Shown piece by piece: positions 44,795-52,513 of a DNA stretch of 64,000 nucleotides; the first letter of the stretch is position 1, and the number at the start of each line of letters is the position of its first letter. The stretch lies in assembly GCA_017554105.1 (NCBI GenBank), contig JAFZIY010000008.1:1-64000 (forward strand), read 5' to 3'. A program made the translations under genes and the position numbers. Origin of the DNA: Prevotella sp. (GTDB taxonomy: Bacteria; Bacteroidota; Bacteroidia; Bacteroidales; Bacteroidaceae). The notes under the pieces were generated by a model. That model was given only the letters and a program-made list of their open reading frames with translations. It was not told the origin of the DNA and made no database searches.

Positions 44795-46046
44795 GCAGAT
44801 GGGCAAACCATCCACGGAACTTCTGCCAGGGTGTTCTCCAGCGGTCCCACGTCTCTTCCGTCAACTTGAACGAGTGCCTCTTGTCGCGCTCGAACATGTC
44901 GTTCAGTTCGCGTGTGGTGCATGGGTCGACAATCACGGCATTCTCCTCGTAGTCGAACCGCAGGCTCCTGGCGTCGAGGTTGGCGCTTCCCACGGTGCAT
45001 ACCTGACCGTCAACCATTATTATCTTCGTATGGTGGAACCCGTTCTGATAAATCCATACGTCGGCTCCGCGCTTCATCAGTTTGTGCATGTTATAGAAAC
45101 TGCAGTCGGGAGTCAGCGGAATGTCGCTGTTTGCCGCAATCATCAGTTCCACCTTCACGCCTCTTTTTATCGCTCTCTTCAGCGCCTTCTTTACGCTCGG
45201 TATCAGTGTGAAGTACGGGTTTATTAGTTTTATGCTGTCCCTGGCGTTGTCTATGGCACTCACATAGAACTGCCGTGTAATCTTAGGCGACTTCTCAGGC
45301 TCGCGGTTCACTATCCCCACCATCTTCCTGCCCGCCGTCGATGTGGTGTCGGGCTTCAGGCTCTGGAAGTACTCAGGCGTCCTCTGCGCCTCTCCGCGAT
45401 AGTACTGTGCGCCGCATATCTGCTCGCCGGTCACCTCCTTCCATATCCTCACGAAAATCTCCTGCAGGTCGTTGACGGCACTTCCCTCGATGCGGCAGTG
45501 CATGTCGCGCCATTCGCCCACCACGTCGGTGCCCTTGATGTAGTAGTCGGCCACGTTCATGCCGCCCGTGTATGCTATCTTGCCGTCGATGATTACAATC
45601 TTGCGGTGGTCGCGTCCGAAGATGCCCATCACCCACGGGAATCTCAGGGGCTTGAACTCATACAACTGAATGCCCTGAGCCCTGCGGTGCTCTACGTGCC
45701 TGTTCTTCAGCGGCTTGTTGTTCGACGTGTTGCCGAAGCCGTCGAACAGCGCCCTTACCACCACGCCCTCCTTCACCTTGTCGGCAAGAATCTCGAAGAG
45801 CAGGTCGGCGATGGAGTCGTTCCTGAAGTTGAAGTACTCCAGATGCACCGACTCCTTTGCATCCCTTATCGCCTGGAACATGTCGTCGAACTTCTCCTGT
45901 CCCGACATCAGCAGCGTCACCGAGTTGTCGTTGGTGAACACAACCCCGTTCCTGCGCATGTCGTCAACGATGAGAGAGTCGGCCCTTTGTGCGTTGCATA
46001 AGGTGCAACACACGCAGAGTAAGAATAAGGAAAGCAGTCTAGACAT
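44778..46046 (-). CDS. Phospholipase D-type phosphatidyltransferase (cardiolipin synthase-like), exported
   Basis: 422 residues with two HKD motifs: HRKIVIIDGKIAYTGG (about 145-160) and HHTKIIMVDGQVCTVGSANLD (about 340-360). This is the arrangement of bacterial cardiolipin synthases. Unlike the usual enzymes with two N-terminal membrane helices, it starts with a cleavable-looking signal peptide (MSRLLSLFLLCVCCTLCNAQ), so it may act in the periplasm. It follows kdsD by 4 nt. Phospholipid synthesis, or a periplasmic phosphodiesterase, are both possible. Confidence 0.85.
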   Translation of the reverse strand: MSRLLSLFLLCVCCTLCNAQRADSLIVDDMRRNGVVFTNDNSVTLLMSGQEKFDDMFQAIRDAKESVHLEYFNFRNDSIADLLFEILADKVKEGVVVRALFDGFGNTSNNKPLKNRHVEHRRAQGIQLYEFKPLRFPWVMGIFGRDHRKIVIIDGKIAYTGGMNVADYYIKGTDVVGEWRDMHCRIEGSAVNDLQEIFVRIWKEVTGEQICGAQYYRGEAQRTPEYFQSLKPDTTSTAGRKMVGIVNREPEKSPKITRQFYVSAIDNARDSIKLINPYFTLIPSVKKALKRAIKRGVKVELMIAANSDIPLTPDCSFYNMHKLMKRGADVWIYQNGFHHTKIIMVDGQVCTVGSANLDARSLRFDYEENAVIVDPCTTRELNDMFERDKRHSFKLTEETWDRWRTPWQKFRGWFAHLLSPFL

Positions 46047-46050
46047 TATT

Positions 46051-47025
46051 TTATATCATGCACGAATAGTGGTCAACCACTCCAAGGAGATGCTTCTCCT
46101 GGTCGGTAACAAGAACGGTATGTATGAAATTCTTATGCATTATCTTCTGAATCTCGGTAATCTTGGTGTCCTCGAGAACACACTTCGGCGTGCGCGTCAT
46201 TATCTCCTCCACGGTGTGGTTGACGAAGTCGGCCTGCCAACGCTCCATAGCGCGTCGGATGTCACCGTCGGTGATAAGACCTATAATCTTCTCGTTCTCG
46301 TCGAGCGAGACGCCAAGACCGAGTTTTCCCTTGCTTACCAGTATAATCGCCTCGCCCAAGTGCATCTCCTTCGGTATGACGGGCAGGTCGTTCGAGCGCA
46401 TGACGTCCTTGGCAGTGGTGAGCAACCGCTTGCCCAGTTCGCCTCCGGGATGGAACTGCGCGAAGTCCTTGGGCTTGAATTTCCTCACCTCCATCAGTGC
46501 CACCGCCAGCGCGTCGCCCATCACCAGTGCCGCCGTGGTGCTGCTCGTGGGTGCCAGGTTCAGCGGACACGCCTCCTTGCTCACCTTCACCTTCAGATGC
46601 ACGGTGCTGTATTTTGCGAGCAGGCTCTTCTCGTTGCCGCTCATTCCAATTATCGGTATGTGCATGTGAAGCACCATAGGGATGAACCTCAGCAGTTCGT
46701 CGGTCTGTCCCGAGTAACTTATGGCAATCACCACGTCGTCGCTGGTCATCACGCCGAGGTCGCCGTGGAACACGTCGAGCGGGTTGATGAAGAACGACGG
46801 AGTGCCCGTGCTGGATAGGGTAGCGGCAATCTTCGCTCCTATGTGTCCGCTCTTTCCCACACCCGTCACTATGACCTTTCCCTTGCAGTTGAGTATGAGT
46901 TCCACCGCGCGGTCGAACCCCTCGTCCAGTTGGTTGAGCAGTTCGAGCACGGCATTGCCTTCCGCCCTGATGCACTGCATGGCATACTGCCTCACGTTAG
47001 CCATTCTTTCGTTCTGGTTGCTCAT
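46051..47025 (-). CDS. kdsD: D-arabinose-5-phosphate isomerase (KdsD/KpsF)
   Basis: Converts ribulose-5-phosphate to arabinose-5-phosphate, the precursor of Kdo. 324 residues: a SIS domain (about 40-185; VTGVGKSGHIGAKIAATLSSTGTPSFF, then the SYSGQTDEL and PLNLAPTSSTTAALVMGDALA motifs) and two CBS domains (about 210-324). Translation starts 6 nt after the kdsA stop. Together with kdsA and lpxK it marks Kdo-lipid A synthesis. Confidence 0.96.
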   Translation of the reverse strand: MSNQNERMANVRQYAMQCIRAEGNAVLELLNQLDEGFDRAVELILNCKGKVIVTGVGKSGHIGAKIAATLSSTGTPSFFINPLDVFHGDLGVMTSDDVVIAISYSGQTDELLRFIPMVLHMHIPIIGMSGNEKSLLAKYSTVHLKVKVSKEACPLNLAPTSSTTAALVMGDALAVALMEVRKFKPKDFAQFHPGGELGKRLLTTAKDVMRSNDLPVIPKEMHLGEAIILVSKGKLGLGVSLDENEKIIGLITDGDIRRAMERWQADFVNHTVEEIMTRTPKCVLEDTKITEIQKIMHKNFIHTVLVTDQEKHLLGVVDHYSCMI

Positions 47026-47031
47026 ATACTC

Positions 47032-47787
47032 TTATAATATTAGTTGTTTCACGATGCCCTCCAGATCGTCGAGATAAAGCATGTTAGGACCGTCAGAGAG
47101 TCCCTTGTCGGGGTCGGGATGCACCTCGAAGAAATATCCTGTGGCACCGAATGCCTTGGCTGCCAGCGCCATGTTGGGCACGAAACGGCGGTCGCCCGAT
47201 GTCTTTCCACCGCCTGCTCCCGGTCGTTGCACGCTGTGCGTACAGTCCATTATCACCGTGTCCGTTATGTCGAGCATGTCGGGAATGTTGCGGAAGTCAA
47301 CCACCAGGTTGTTGTATCCGAAGGTGTTGCCGCGTTCCGTCAGCCATACCTCCTTAGCACCTGCCTCCCTCGCTTTCTCCACGGGGTAGCGCATGTCCTG
47401 TCCGCTCAGGAACTGAGCCTTCTTTATGTTTATCGCCTTGCCCGTCCTGGCAGCAGCCACGAGCAGGTCGGTCTGACGGCACAGGAAGGCGGGTATCTGC
47501 AGCACGTCGCACACCTCGCCGGCAGCCTCCGCCTGATGGCTCTCGTGTATGTCGGTGAGAATGCGCAGCCCGTATCTCTCCTTGATGTCAGCCAGCATCT
47601 GCAAACCCTTCTCAAGTCCCGGACCACGGAACGAGTGGATGCTCGTGCGGTTGGCCTTGTCGAACGACGACTTGAATATGATGTCGGTACCCAGTTCCTT
47701 ATTGATGGAAACCAACCTCTGTGCCACTATGTCGAGCAGTTCAGCCGACTCAATGACACACGGACCTGCAATGAAAATAGGTTTCAT
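47032..47787 (-). CDS. kdsA: 3-deoxy-8-phosphooctulonate synthase
   Basis: Condenses arabinose-5-phosphate with PEP to Kdo-8-phosphate. 251 residues, somewhat short of the 280 of E. coli. Motifs: FIAGPCVIES, FKSSFDKANRTSIHSFRGPGL, LTDIHE, QIPAFLCRQTDLL, VWLTERGNTFGYNNLVVD, MDCTHSVQ and FFEVHPDP. First gene of kdsA - kdsD - PLD. Cys in GPC is compatible with the metal-dependent class, but this was not checked further. Confidence 0.97.
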   Translation of the reverse strand: MKPIFIAGPCVIESAELLDIVAQRLVSINKELGTDIIFKSSFDKANRTSIHSFRGPGLEKGLQMLADIKERYGLRILTDIHESHQAEAAGEVCDVLQIPAFLCRQTDLLVAAARTGKAINIKKAQFLSGQDMRYPVEKAREAGAKEVWLTERGNTFGYNNLVVDFRNIPDMLDITDTVIMDCTHSVQRPGAGGGKTSGDRRFVPNMALAAKAFGATGYFFEVHPDPDKGLSDGPNMLYLDDLEGIVKQLIL

Positions 47788-47812
47788 GATTAATTCGTTT
47801 AATATTCTGTTG

Positions 47813-47844
47813 CAAAATTAGCACAATTTGTTCAAAACGCCCAA
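47813..47844 (-). promoter_or_regulatory. Promoter of kdsA operon
   Basis: Minus-strand TTGG (47841-47844), 20-nt spacer, TAATTTTG (47813-47820), 26 nt before the ATG. Confidence 0.7.
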
Positions 47845-47891
47845 TTATTTTGTCTAAATCGAGGTAAAAGACTAAAAAAAGCACTAAAAGC

Positions 47892-47922
47892 TTGCTCATT
47901 TCAAAATAAATGTAGACCTTTG
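47892..47922 (+). promoter_or_regulatory. Likely promoter of the OMP gene
   Basis: TTGC (47892-47895), 19-nt spacer, GACCTTTG (47915-47922). The -7 box lacks the leading TA. The leader is about 65 nt and ends with AGAAAGGG before the ATG. Confidence 0.5.
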
Positions 47923-47990
47923 CGCCCGATTTCAGGAACAATCACATTAATTACCGTATTTTTACAAATTAAAAAAGAAAGGGTAAAAAG

Positions 47991-48527
47991 ATGAAAAAAA
48001 TTGTAATGACATTCGTTGCAGCCGTAATGGCTGTCAGTGCTTCTGCACAGGTTTATGTTGGTGGTAACGTCGGTATTGCAAGCGTTGACCCAGCAGGTGG
48101 TGAGAGCGAGACCGTATTCACCGTACTTCCTGAGGTAGGTTACAGCTTCAACTCTGATTGGGCTGCCGGTGTTGCTTTCGGTTGGAGCAAGGGTTCTCTC
48201 CAGGAGCCAGAGCTCTCTTTCGACACCAGCCTGACACGTACCTTCTCAGTAAACCCATACGTACGTTACACCGCACTCAAGGGCAAGCACGTAAACCTCT
48301 TCGTCGATGGTTCATTCGGCTACTGCCACTACAACGGCATTGGCGATGCATGGTCTATCGGTCTGAAGCCAGGTGTTGCTGTTAACCTCGACAAGTTCAG
48401 CTTCGTTGCTCACGTAGGTTTCGTAGGTTACGAGAACTTCAAACCAAAGTATAGCGACGCTTCAAGCGTATGGGGCGTTGACTTCGACAGCAACAACGTA
48501 TCACTCGGAGTATACTACAACTTCTAA
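47991..48527 (+). CDS. Small outer-membrane beta-barrel protein
   Basis: 178 residues. The signal peptide MKKIVMTFVAAVMAVSASAQ is followed by eight likely beta strands with Gly/aromatic alternation (VYVGGNVGIASVD ... LPEVGYSFNSDWAAGVAFGW ... NVSLGVYYNF) and a C-terminal Phe: the OmpA/OmpW-like eight-strand barrel. Ligand unknown. Codon use is strongly biased (as in ppdK), which suggests abundant expression. Monocistronic with its own terminator. Confidence 0.87.
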   Translation: MKKIVMTFVAAVMAVSASAQVYVGGNVGIASVDPAGGESETVFTVLPEVGYSFNSDWAAGVAFGWSKGSLQEPELSFDTSLTRTFSVNPYVRYTALKGKHVNLFVDGSFGYCHYNGIGDAWSIGLKPGVAVNLDKFSFVAHVGFVGYENFKPKYSDASSVWGVDFDSNNVSLGVYYNF

Positions 48528-48560
48528 ACAATAGAATTAACCATTCTGAAATCAAGCGAA

Positions 48561-48585
48561 AAGTCCGGCCAATAAAGCCGGGCTT
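48561..48585 (+). terminator. Intrinsic terminator of the OMP gene
   Basis: AAGTCCGGC (48561-48569) pairs with GCCGGGCTT (48577-48585), one G-T pair, then seven T. Confidence 0.88.
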
Positions 48586-48632
48586 TTTTTAGTTTGATTT
48601 TAGTTGACAAGTTGACGAGTAAACAAGTTAAT

Positions 48633-48732
48633 TGTAGGGGCGAACCCCCGTGTTAGCCCATATGTTTACCGCAATTCATGTTCACGTGTAATCTGCTGTT
48701 CTTTGCGGGCTAACACAGGGGTTCACCCTACA
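48633..48732. repeat. 100-bp palindromic repeat, copy 1
   Basis: The left arm TGTAGGGGCGAACCCCCGTG...TTAGCCC is mirrored by GGGCTAACACAGGGGTTC...CCCTACA. The core contains ACCGCAATTCATGTTCA. Same family as copies at 48861 and 60601. It is bounded by short direct runs such as ACAAGTTGACGAG and ACAAGTTAAT. Confidence 0.88.
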
Positions 48733-48816
48733 TTCTCATCACATAATATATCGCCAGGAGCCACAAGTGACCTACCTAGAAGCCACAAGTGATTTTGTCA
48801 GGAACGACTTCTATGG

Positions 48817-48850
48817 GAGTTACGAGTTAGGAGTGAGGAGTTAGGAGTTG
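48817..48850. repeat. Five 7-bp tandem repeats (GAGTTAG type)
   Basis: GAGTTAC, GAGTTAG, GAGTGAG, GAGTTAG, GAGTTG: the reverse complement of the CTAACTC heptamer array at 39945-40000. It sits between two copies of the 100-bp palindrome. Confidence 0.7.
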
Positions 48851-48860
48851 ACAAGTAACT

Positions 48861-48961
48861 TGTAGGGGCGAACCCCCGTGTTAGCCCGTATGTTTACCGC
48901 AATTCATGTTCATGTGCTATCTGCTATTCCTTGCGGGCTAACACTGGGGTTCGCCCCTACA
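48861..48961. repeat. 100-bp palindromic repeat, copy 2
   Basis: Same orientation as copy 1, about 228 bp downstream, with intact outer arms (TGTAGGGGCGAACCCCCGTG and GGGGTTCGCCCCTACA). The whole 48528-49000 gap holds only the terminator and repeats; no gene is seen. Confidence 0.88.
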
Positions 48962-49000
48962 ATTCTCACTTCTTCCTGCGCGAGGCGCACACGTCAAAAT

Positions 49001-49933
49001 TCAACCTTCAAAATTCCACCTTCGTTTCCACATCTCCCCGAAATCCTTGCACCCTTCCGGTAACTGATGATGCACGAGCCCCGGCAGCACCTTCTGCAGT
49101 TGCATGAAGAGGCGTTCGCCGGGGGCGTCGCGGTCAGGGAACATATGATATTCAATTGATAATTGAGAATTGATAATTGACAATTGTTCCTTGTCCTTTT
49201 TCGTCAACAGCGTGGCGGAGGGTATGGCGATGGCCTTGCGACCAGAGGACAGCATTGCCCAGCAGTCAGAGCAGCCCTCGGTAATCCACAGTTCCTCACC
49301 CGGTCGCAGCAGGTTCAATACGGGCAGGTTGTATATGCCACACTGCGAGCCCTGAGGAAAGCGAAATCGTGGTATGTCCCCCTTGGGGGATTTAGGGGGG
49401 TCGAGGTTACGGTTCTGTATGCCCACCAGCCGCCCCTCACGGTCGTAATACGGTATCTGCAGCCAAGGCACCTGCCTCTTGTCCTTCCACGATGTCAGCC
49501 TACACCAGCGCACCACCCGCGGGTCAATCCTCCGCTCATCATACAGAAACCGCCGTGCCTCAGGCGAAAGCCAAGGTCTCTCAAAGAAACGCTCATAACG
49601 AGCCCCCTCCCAACCTCCCCCCGTAGGGGAGGCTTCCCTCTCATCTCTCCAGTCTCCCCTCCCTACGGGGGAGGGGTCGGGGGAGAGGCTCAACCATTTT
49701 ATGGCCTCTTTGAAGTCCATATTCATTTGCTTCATCACCAAATCAATCGTTCCCCCATGCGCCCCACAAGCGAAGCAGCGGAACGTGTTCCTGCGCCTGC
49801 AGAACGACAGCGAGGCGTGATGGTCGTCGTGGAACGGGCACAGCGCCTTATGCCTCACCACCTGCATCCCAAGTCGCTCTGCGACCCCCTCAATGGGAAG
49901 GTCGCGGAGCTTCTGAAGTTCTAGTCTATCCAT
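49001..49933 (-). CDS. Primase-like protein: CHC2 zinc finger plus Toprim, with repeat insertions
   Basis: 310 residues. The CHC2 zinc finger uses Cys32, His35, Cys53 and Cys56 (CPFHDDH ... FRCFACGAHGG). The C-terminal Toprim-like part has WITEGCSDCWAM and FPDRDAPGERL (Glu and DxD metal site). It lacks the long RNA-polymerase and helicase-binding parts of DnaG, so it is an element- or phage-type small primase. Three dispersed repeats are read in frame: residues about 84-112 (49600-49691), the DPPKSPKGDIP segment (49376-49400), and QLSIINSQLSIE (49153-49187). The start overlaps the end of the DUF3987-like gene by 8 nt, which suggests coupled translation. Confidence 0.82.
   Translation of the reverse strand: MDRLELQKLRDLPIEGVAERLGMQVVRHKALCPFHDDHHASLSFCRRRNTFRCFACGAHGGTIDLVMKQMNMDFKEAIKWLSLSPDPSPVGRGDWRDEREASPTGGGWEGARYERFFERPWLSPEARRFLYDERRIDPRVVRWCRLTSWKDKRQVPWLQIPYYDREGRLVGIQNRNLDPPKSPKGDIPRFRFPQGSQCGIYNLPVLNLLRPGEELWITEGCSDCWAMLSSGRKAIAIPSATLLTKKDKEQLSIINSQLSIEYHMFPDRDAPGERLFMQLQKVLPGLVHHQLPEGCKDFGEMWKRRWNFEG
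49153..49187. repeat. Five 7-bp repeats (TAATTGA type) inside the primase gene
   Basis: CAATTGA, TAATTGA, GAATTGA, TAATTGA, CAATTGT, exact 7-bp period, translated as QLSIINSQLSIE just before the Toprim DxD strand. Confidence 0.8.
49376..49400. repeat. Short C/G-rich palindrome inside the primase gene
   Basis: CCCCCTTGGGGG (49378-49389) followed by ATTTAGGGGGG, read in frame as part of DPPKSPKGD. Confidence 0.65.
49600..49691. repeat. 92-bp C/G-rich palindromic insertion inside the primase gene
   Basis: The arms GAGCCCCCTCCCAACCTCCC... and ...GGGGTCGGGGGAGAGGCTC are imperfect reverse complements. It encodes about 30 Pro/Gly/Arg-rich residues between the zinc finger and the next conserved region. 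Confidence 0.8.
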
Positions 49934-51233
49934 TGTCTTTCAAGTATTTTTCCGTTTTGGTATAAAGACCAGTCTCAGCCGAGTAGGTGATAAAGCCACG
50001 GAACACCCATTGATACAACTGATTCTTTGTGCCCTCTGCACTCTTGCCAAGACTGGTGCGGAGTGCCACCAACTGAGCCTCGTTGAACTTGTCAGGAAGG
50101 TCTTCCAGCATGTTCTTCGGACCATCCTTGCTTGCCTCGTTAGTGCTAATGTCGCCCCCTTTCAGCAAGTCCGCAAATATCTGCATCTTGCTCCAGATGT
50201 CATGATAGACGAGCCATTCCACCAATTCACCCATCGGCTTCGTCCACGTCTGATTGTTAAGTGCCCACATCACGCATCCAGCTTTCCAGCCCGATACCAG
50301 CGCACGCTTTGAGACGTCCCACAGCACATCATCGTCGGCAAGATCAGCAAGCGAGGCCATGTCCAGGGCCAGATTATCAATCAGTTTGTTCAGCGAACGG
50401 ATGATGAAACGACCCTTGCAGATGTCGAGGCGCATCAGATATTCATCCAGTTTGCGGTAGAACTCATCGTTGTACTTACCCAGACGTGGAATCTTGCCGT
50501 CACGGCTTGAGCGCGGCTTGTAGGAAAACACCATACGTCCGAACGTACCGTTGAAGAATTCGTTCTTATAGAACTTACGTGCAGCAAACGGCGTACTTGA
50601 TATCGTCAGGTTGGCACGCAGAATAGGGTTGCCCGTGATACCATCAGCCGTTGCCCTTAATGCACCCGCGCGCTGGCGGTCGTAGATGTTACGGAGCATC
50701 TGAGTTACCTGCCTGTGACCTCCACACATACGGTCGGCCATCTCCACCTCGGGCATGTTGATATATTGTGTGCGGTCGCCCAAACTCTCAAGGGCCATCG
50801 CGTTCTGGAGGAAAGCAGGGTTAGTCACATCCGAGGGAGGAAACCAGAATGCCACGTCCGGGCGTATAGGCTTCTCCTTGTTCGCGCCCTTTGTCTTTAC
50901 TGTCTTCTGCCAACTCACGAGTTTCTGCATTTCAGTATCGTCGTGCTGATGGAAGTCGCGACAAATAGCCTCTACAAGATAGGACAATTGTCCCTTGTTA
51001 CCCCCACTTTCTGCCACCAAATGTGCCATCATACCGCATGGTTCCTTCCAAGTGAGGTCAGGATACTGAAATTCTGCTCCACAAATGTGTGCGCCAAGTA
51101 TAGGGAAAAACATCGGAACCAGGGGTTCATACATGTCTTTTGAGGCCTGTGAAAGCAGGATTTTCAGGCATTCTGTCCCTCTGCCAAGGTTCGGCATCTT
51201 AGGTGCTTTTTGTTTTGTAATATCGTATTTCAT
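49926..51233 (-). CDS. DUF3987-like protein with degenerate P-loop
   Basis: 435 residues, no signal peptide. It looks like the primase/helicase-associated DUF3987 group of Bacteroidales elements: MMAHLVAESGGNKGQLSYL (about 68-86) lies where Walker A would be but reads SGGNKGQL instead of GxxGxGKS, so ATP binding may be lost. Other conserved blocks are LTISSTPFAARKFY and a helical C-terminal half. It is cotranscribed with the primase-like gene (8-nt overlap) and preceded by inverted-repeat element B. Replication of a mobile element is the inferred setting. Confidence 0.65.
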   Translation of the reverse strand: MKYDITKQKAPKMPNLGRGTECLKILLSQASKDMYEPLVPMFFPILGAHICGAEFQYPDLTWKEPCGMMAHLVAESGGNKGQLSYLVEAICRDFHQHDDTEMQKLVSWQKTVKTKGANKEKPIRPDVAFWFPPSDVTNPAFLQNAMALESLGDRTQYINMPEVEMADRMCGGHRQVTQMLRNIYDRQRAGALRATADGITGNPILRANLTISSTPFAARKFYKNEFFNGTFGRMVFSYKPRSSRDGKIPRLGKYNDEFYRKLDEYLMRLDICKGRFIIRSLNKLIDNLALDMASLADLADDDVLWDVSKRALVSGWKAGCVMWALNNQTWTKPMGELVEWLVYHDIWSKMQIFADLLKGGDISTNEASKDGPKNMLEDLPDKFNEAQLVALRTSLGKSAEGTKNQLYQWVFRGFITYSAETGLYTKTEKYLKDNG

Positions 51234-51269
51234 TGATATACTGCTTTTTAGATAAAAATTTAATGTTCC

Positions 51270-51424
51270 AATCTTACAGTCTTACAGTCTTACAGACGTT
51301 TTTTTTGATATGTCATTACCCTCTATTATATATATAAATACTTATATATCAATTAGTTATATAATATTTAGAAGGGGGTTGTAATACATGTTTTTTGATT
51401 GTAAGACTGTAAGACTGTAAGATT
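51270..51424. repeat. Inverted-repeat element B: 3 x 8-bp units on each arm, AT-rich core
   Basis: The left arm (51270-51294) is AA followed by three TCTTACAG units (last one short by a base). The right arm (51400-51424) is its exact reverse complement, 25 of 25. The 105-nt core has TGTCATT, a run of TA steps and AATTAGTTATATAA, as in element A at 12646-12816, while the arm units differ. It fills the 206-nt gap between the small gene (stop 51440) and the DUF3987-like gene (start 51233). Confidence 0.88.
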
Positions 51425-51439
51425 TTTGACTCACTCACT

Positions 51440-51829
51440 TCACTCTACGAGGCCCTTCAGTGCCTGGCGAATCTCATTGCACACGGCGAGGGCGAAGCCA
51501 TCGACCGAGAAGCCGGCATCGGTCTTCAGTTTCTTGAAGTACAAACGTATGCTGCCGTCATTCCAGCGCGTCAGTGTGATATGCTCGCCATCGAAGAGTT
51601 TCGGGTTTCTCCTACAGGCAGTGGGCGTGACTGTTTCGATGAACGTGTAGTGGGCGTCGCGCGAGATGAACTCCTCCACGATGGCGTCCGAGTCGAGACA
51701 TAGCAGACCGCGGTACTCCTTGCCCGCTTGCATGTGCTCGTCGCTGCTGAGAACCGTTTTCAGGTCACAGCCAAGATCTGTGCTTTTGTGCCAACCTTCA
51801 TGGCTGGGCTTCTTTGAATAAATAGACAT
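51440..51829 (-). CDS. Small protein at the head of the primase operon
   Basis: 129 residues, function not recognised. It starts MSIYSKKPSHEGWHKSTDLG; the later part (RNPKLFDGEHITLTRWNDGSIRLYFKKL) looks like a small alpha/beta domain. Its place upstream of the DUF3987-like and primase-like genes suggests a replication accessory role, as for the small proteins found there in Bacteroidales elements. An extension to 51868 adds 13 residues without family features, so the ATG at 51829 is used. The 3' end is followed 15 nt later by element B. Confidence 0.6.
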   Translation of the reverse strand: MSIYSKKPSHEGWHKSTDLGCDLKTVLSSDEHMQAGKEYRGLLCLDSDAIVEEFISRDAHYTFIETVTPTACRRNPKLFDGEHITLTRWNDGSIRLYFKKLKTDAGFSVDGFALAVCNEIRQALKGLVE

Positions 51830-51979
51830 AATAATTATAGGTATTAAAATGCCCTCTCGCACTTGCACGATGATATAGAAAGGCGTACTTCATCCCGTGC
51901 CCGGAGCCGTGCTCAGTTTTTGACTGCCGACAGACTTTAAAAAGAAAGCAGCAGAAACCCCGATATGGAATTCCTGCTG

Positions 51980-51987
51980 CAAAGGTA
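51980..51987 (-). promoter_or_regulatory. TACCTTTG box of the primase operon
   Basis: Minus-strand TACCTTTG; transcription would begin near 51973, leaving a leader of about 145 nt before 51829. No TTTG at the expected distance; that region is instead occupied by a near-palindrome (52010-52029). Confidence 0.55.
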
Positions 51988-52009
51988 AGCACTACCGTTC
52001 ATCAAAACT

Positions 52010-52029
52010 ATAGTGCATAAATGTACTAT
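52010..52029. promoter_or_regulatory. Near-palindromic operator candidate
   Basis: ATAGTGCAT AA ATGTACTAT: 9-bp arms with one mismatch, upstream of the TACCTTTG box and next to the end of the 52042 gene. It fits a repressor site or a terminator stem. Confidence 0.4.
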
Positions 52030-52041
52030 ATTTTTTTCGGA

Positions 52042-52509
52042 CTATTCAAACAACTCATCAATCATCGCACGCCATCGCTGTGGCTTCTGGGCGTTATACA
52101 CCTGAGTCAGCAGCGAGTACAGACGGGTGACGCCAAACAATTTGCCGAGACTCTCCTCAGGGAAGTTCTCGCCAGCGTTGCCTGTACTCGTATGCACATA
52201 GCCAAATACCTTTCCGAGGAAATAAGCCAGTTCCGAACGGTTCCCCCTGTCGTCCGTCCCAATCCAGCGAAACCTGCCGTTCTCCTCTCTCATATATCCA
52301 CGTTCTATGGCTTTATGGAAATACTTCCGCGCCCTTGCCGTATCCAGTTCCTTCGGCAGACTGTCATCGTTACCGTTATCGTTACCTTCCACCACCATGT
52401 CCTTGCCGTTCACTATCGTTATGGGTCCGTTGTCATGTATGTGGAACATCGGACCGTTGAACGTCACCTTGCCGTTGAACGTCGCGCCCGCTATCTTCGT
52501 CTTCTTCAT
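52042..52509 (-). CDS. Unknown protein with N-terminal FNGPM motif
   Basis: 155 residues. The N-terminus has GATFNGKVTFNGPMFHIHDNGPITIVNG (two short beta-strand-like repeats, split here by residues about 8-35), then a charged linker and a helical domain (about 55-155) with FHKAIERGYMREENGRFRWIG and a WRAMIDELFE end. It resembles small proteins of Bacteroidales mobile elements, but I cannot name a function. The stop of the upstream gene is 4 nt away, and both share the FNGPM(F/Y)xxHD motif. Confidence 0.65.
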   Translation of the reverse strand: MKKTKIAGATFNGKVTFNGPMFHIHDNGPITIVNGKDMVVEGNDNGNDDSLPKELDTARARKYFHKAIERGYMREENGRFRWIGTDDRGNRSELAYFLGKVFGYVHTSTGNAGENFPEESLGKLFGVTRLYSLLTQVYNAQKPQRWRAMIDELFE

Positions 52510-52513
52510 GGCC

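Noticed and set aside
45715-46818. A 367-codon open frame on the plus strand
   Set aside because: Antisense to the PLD synthase and kdsD; a shadow caused by their codon composition.
47044-47793. A 249-codon open frame on the plus strand
   Set aside because: Exact antisense shadow of kdsA.
51270-51424. Rho-independent terminator
   Set aside because: The stem would be 25 bp but the loop is over 100 nt and no poly-T follows at the end; the shared core with element A argues for another role.
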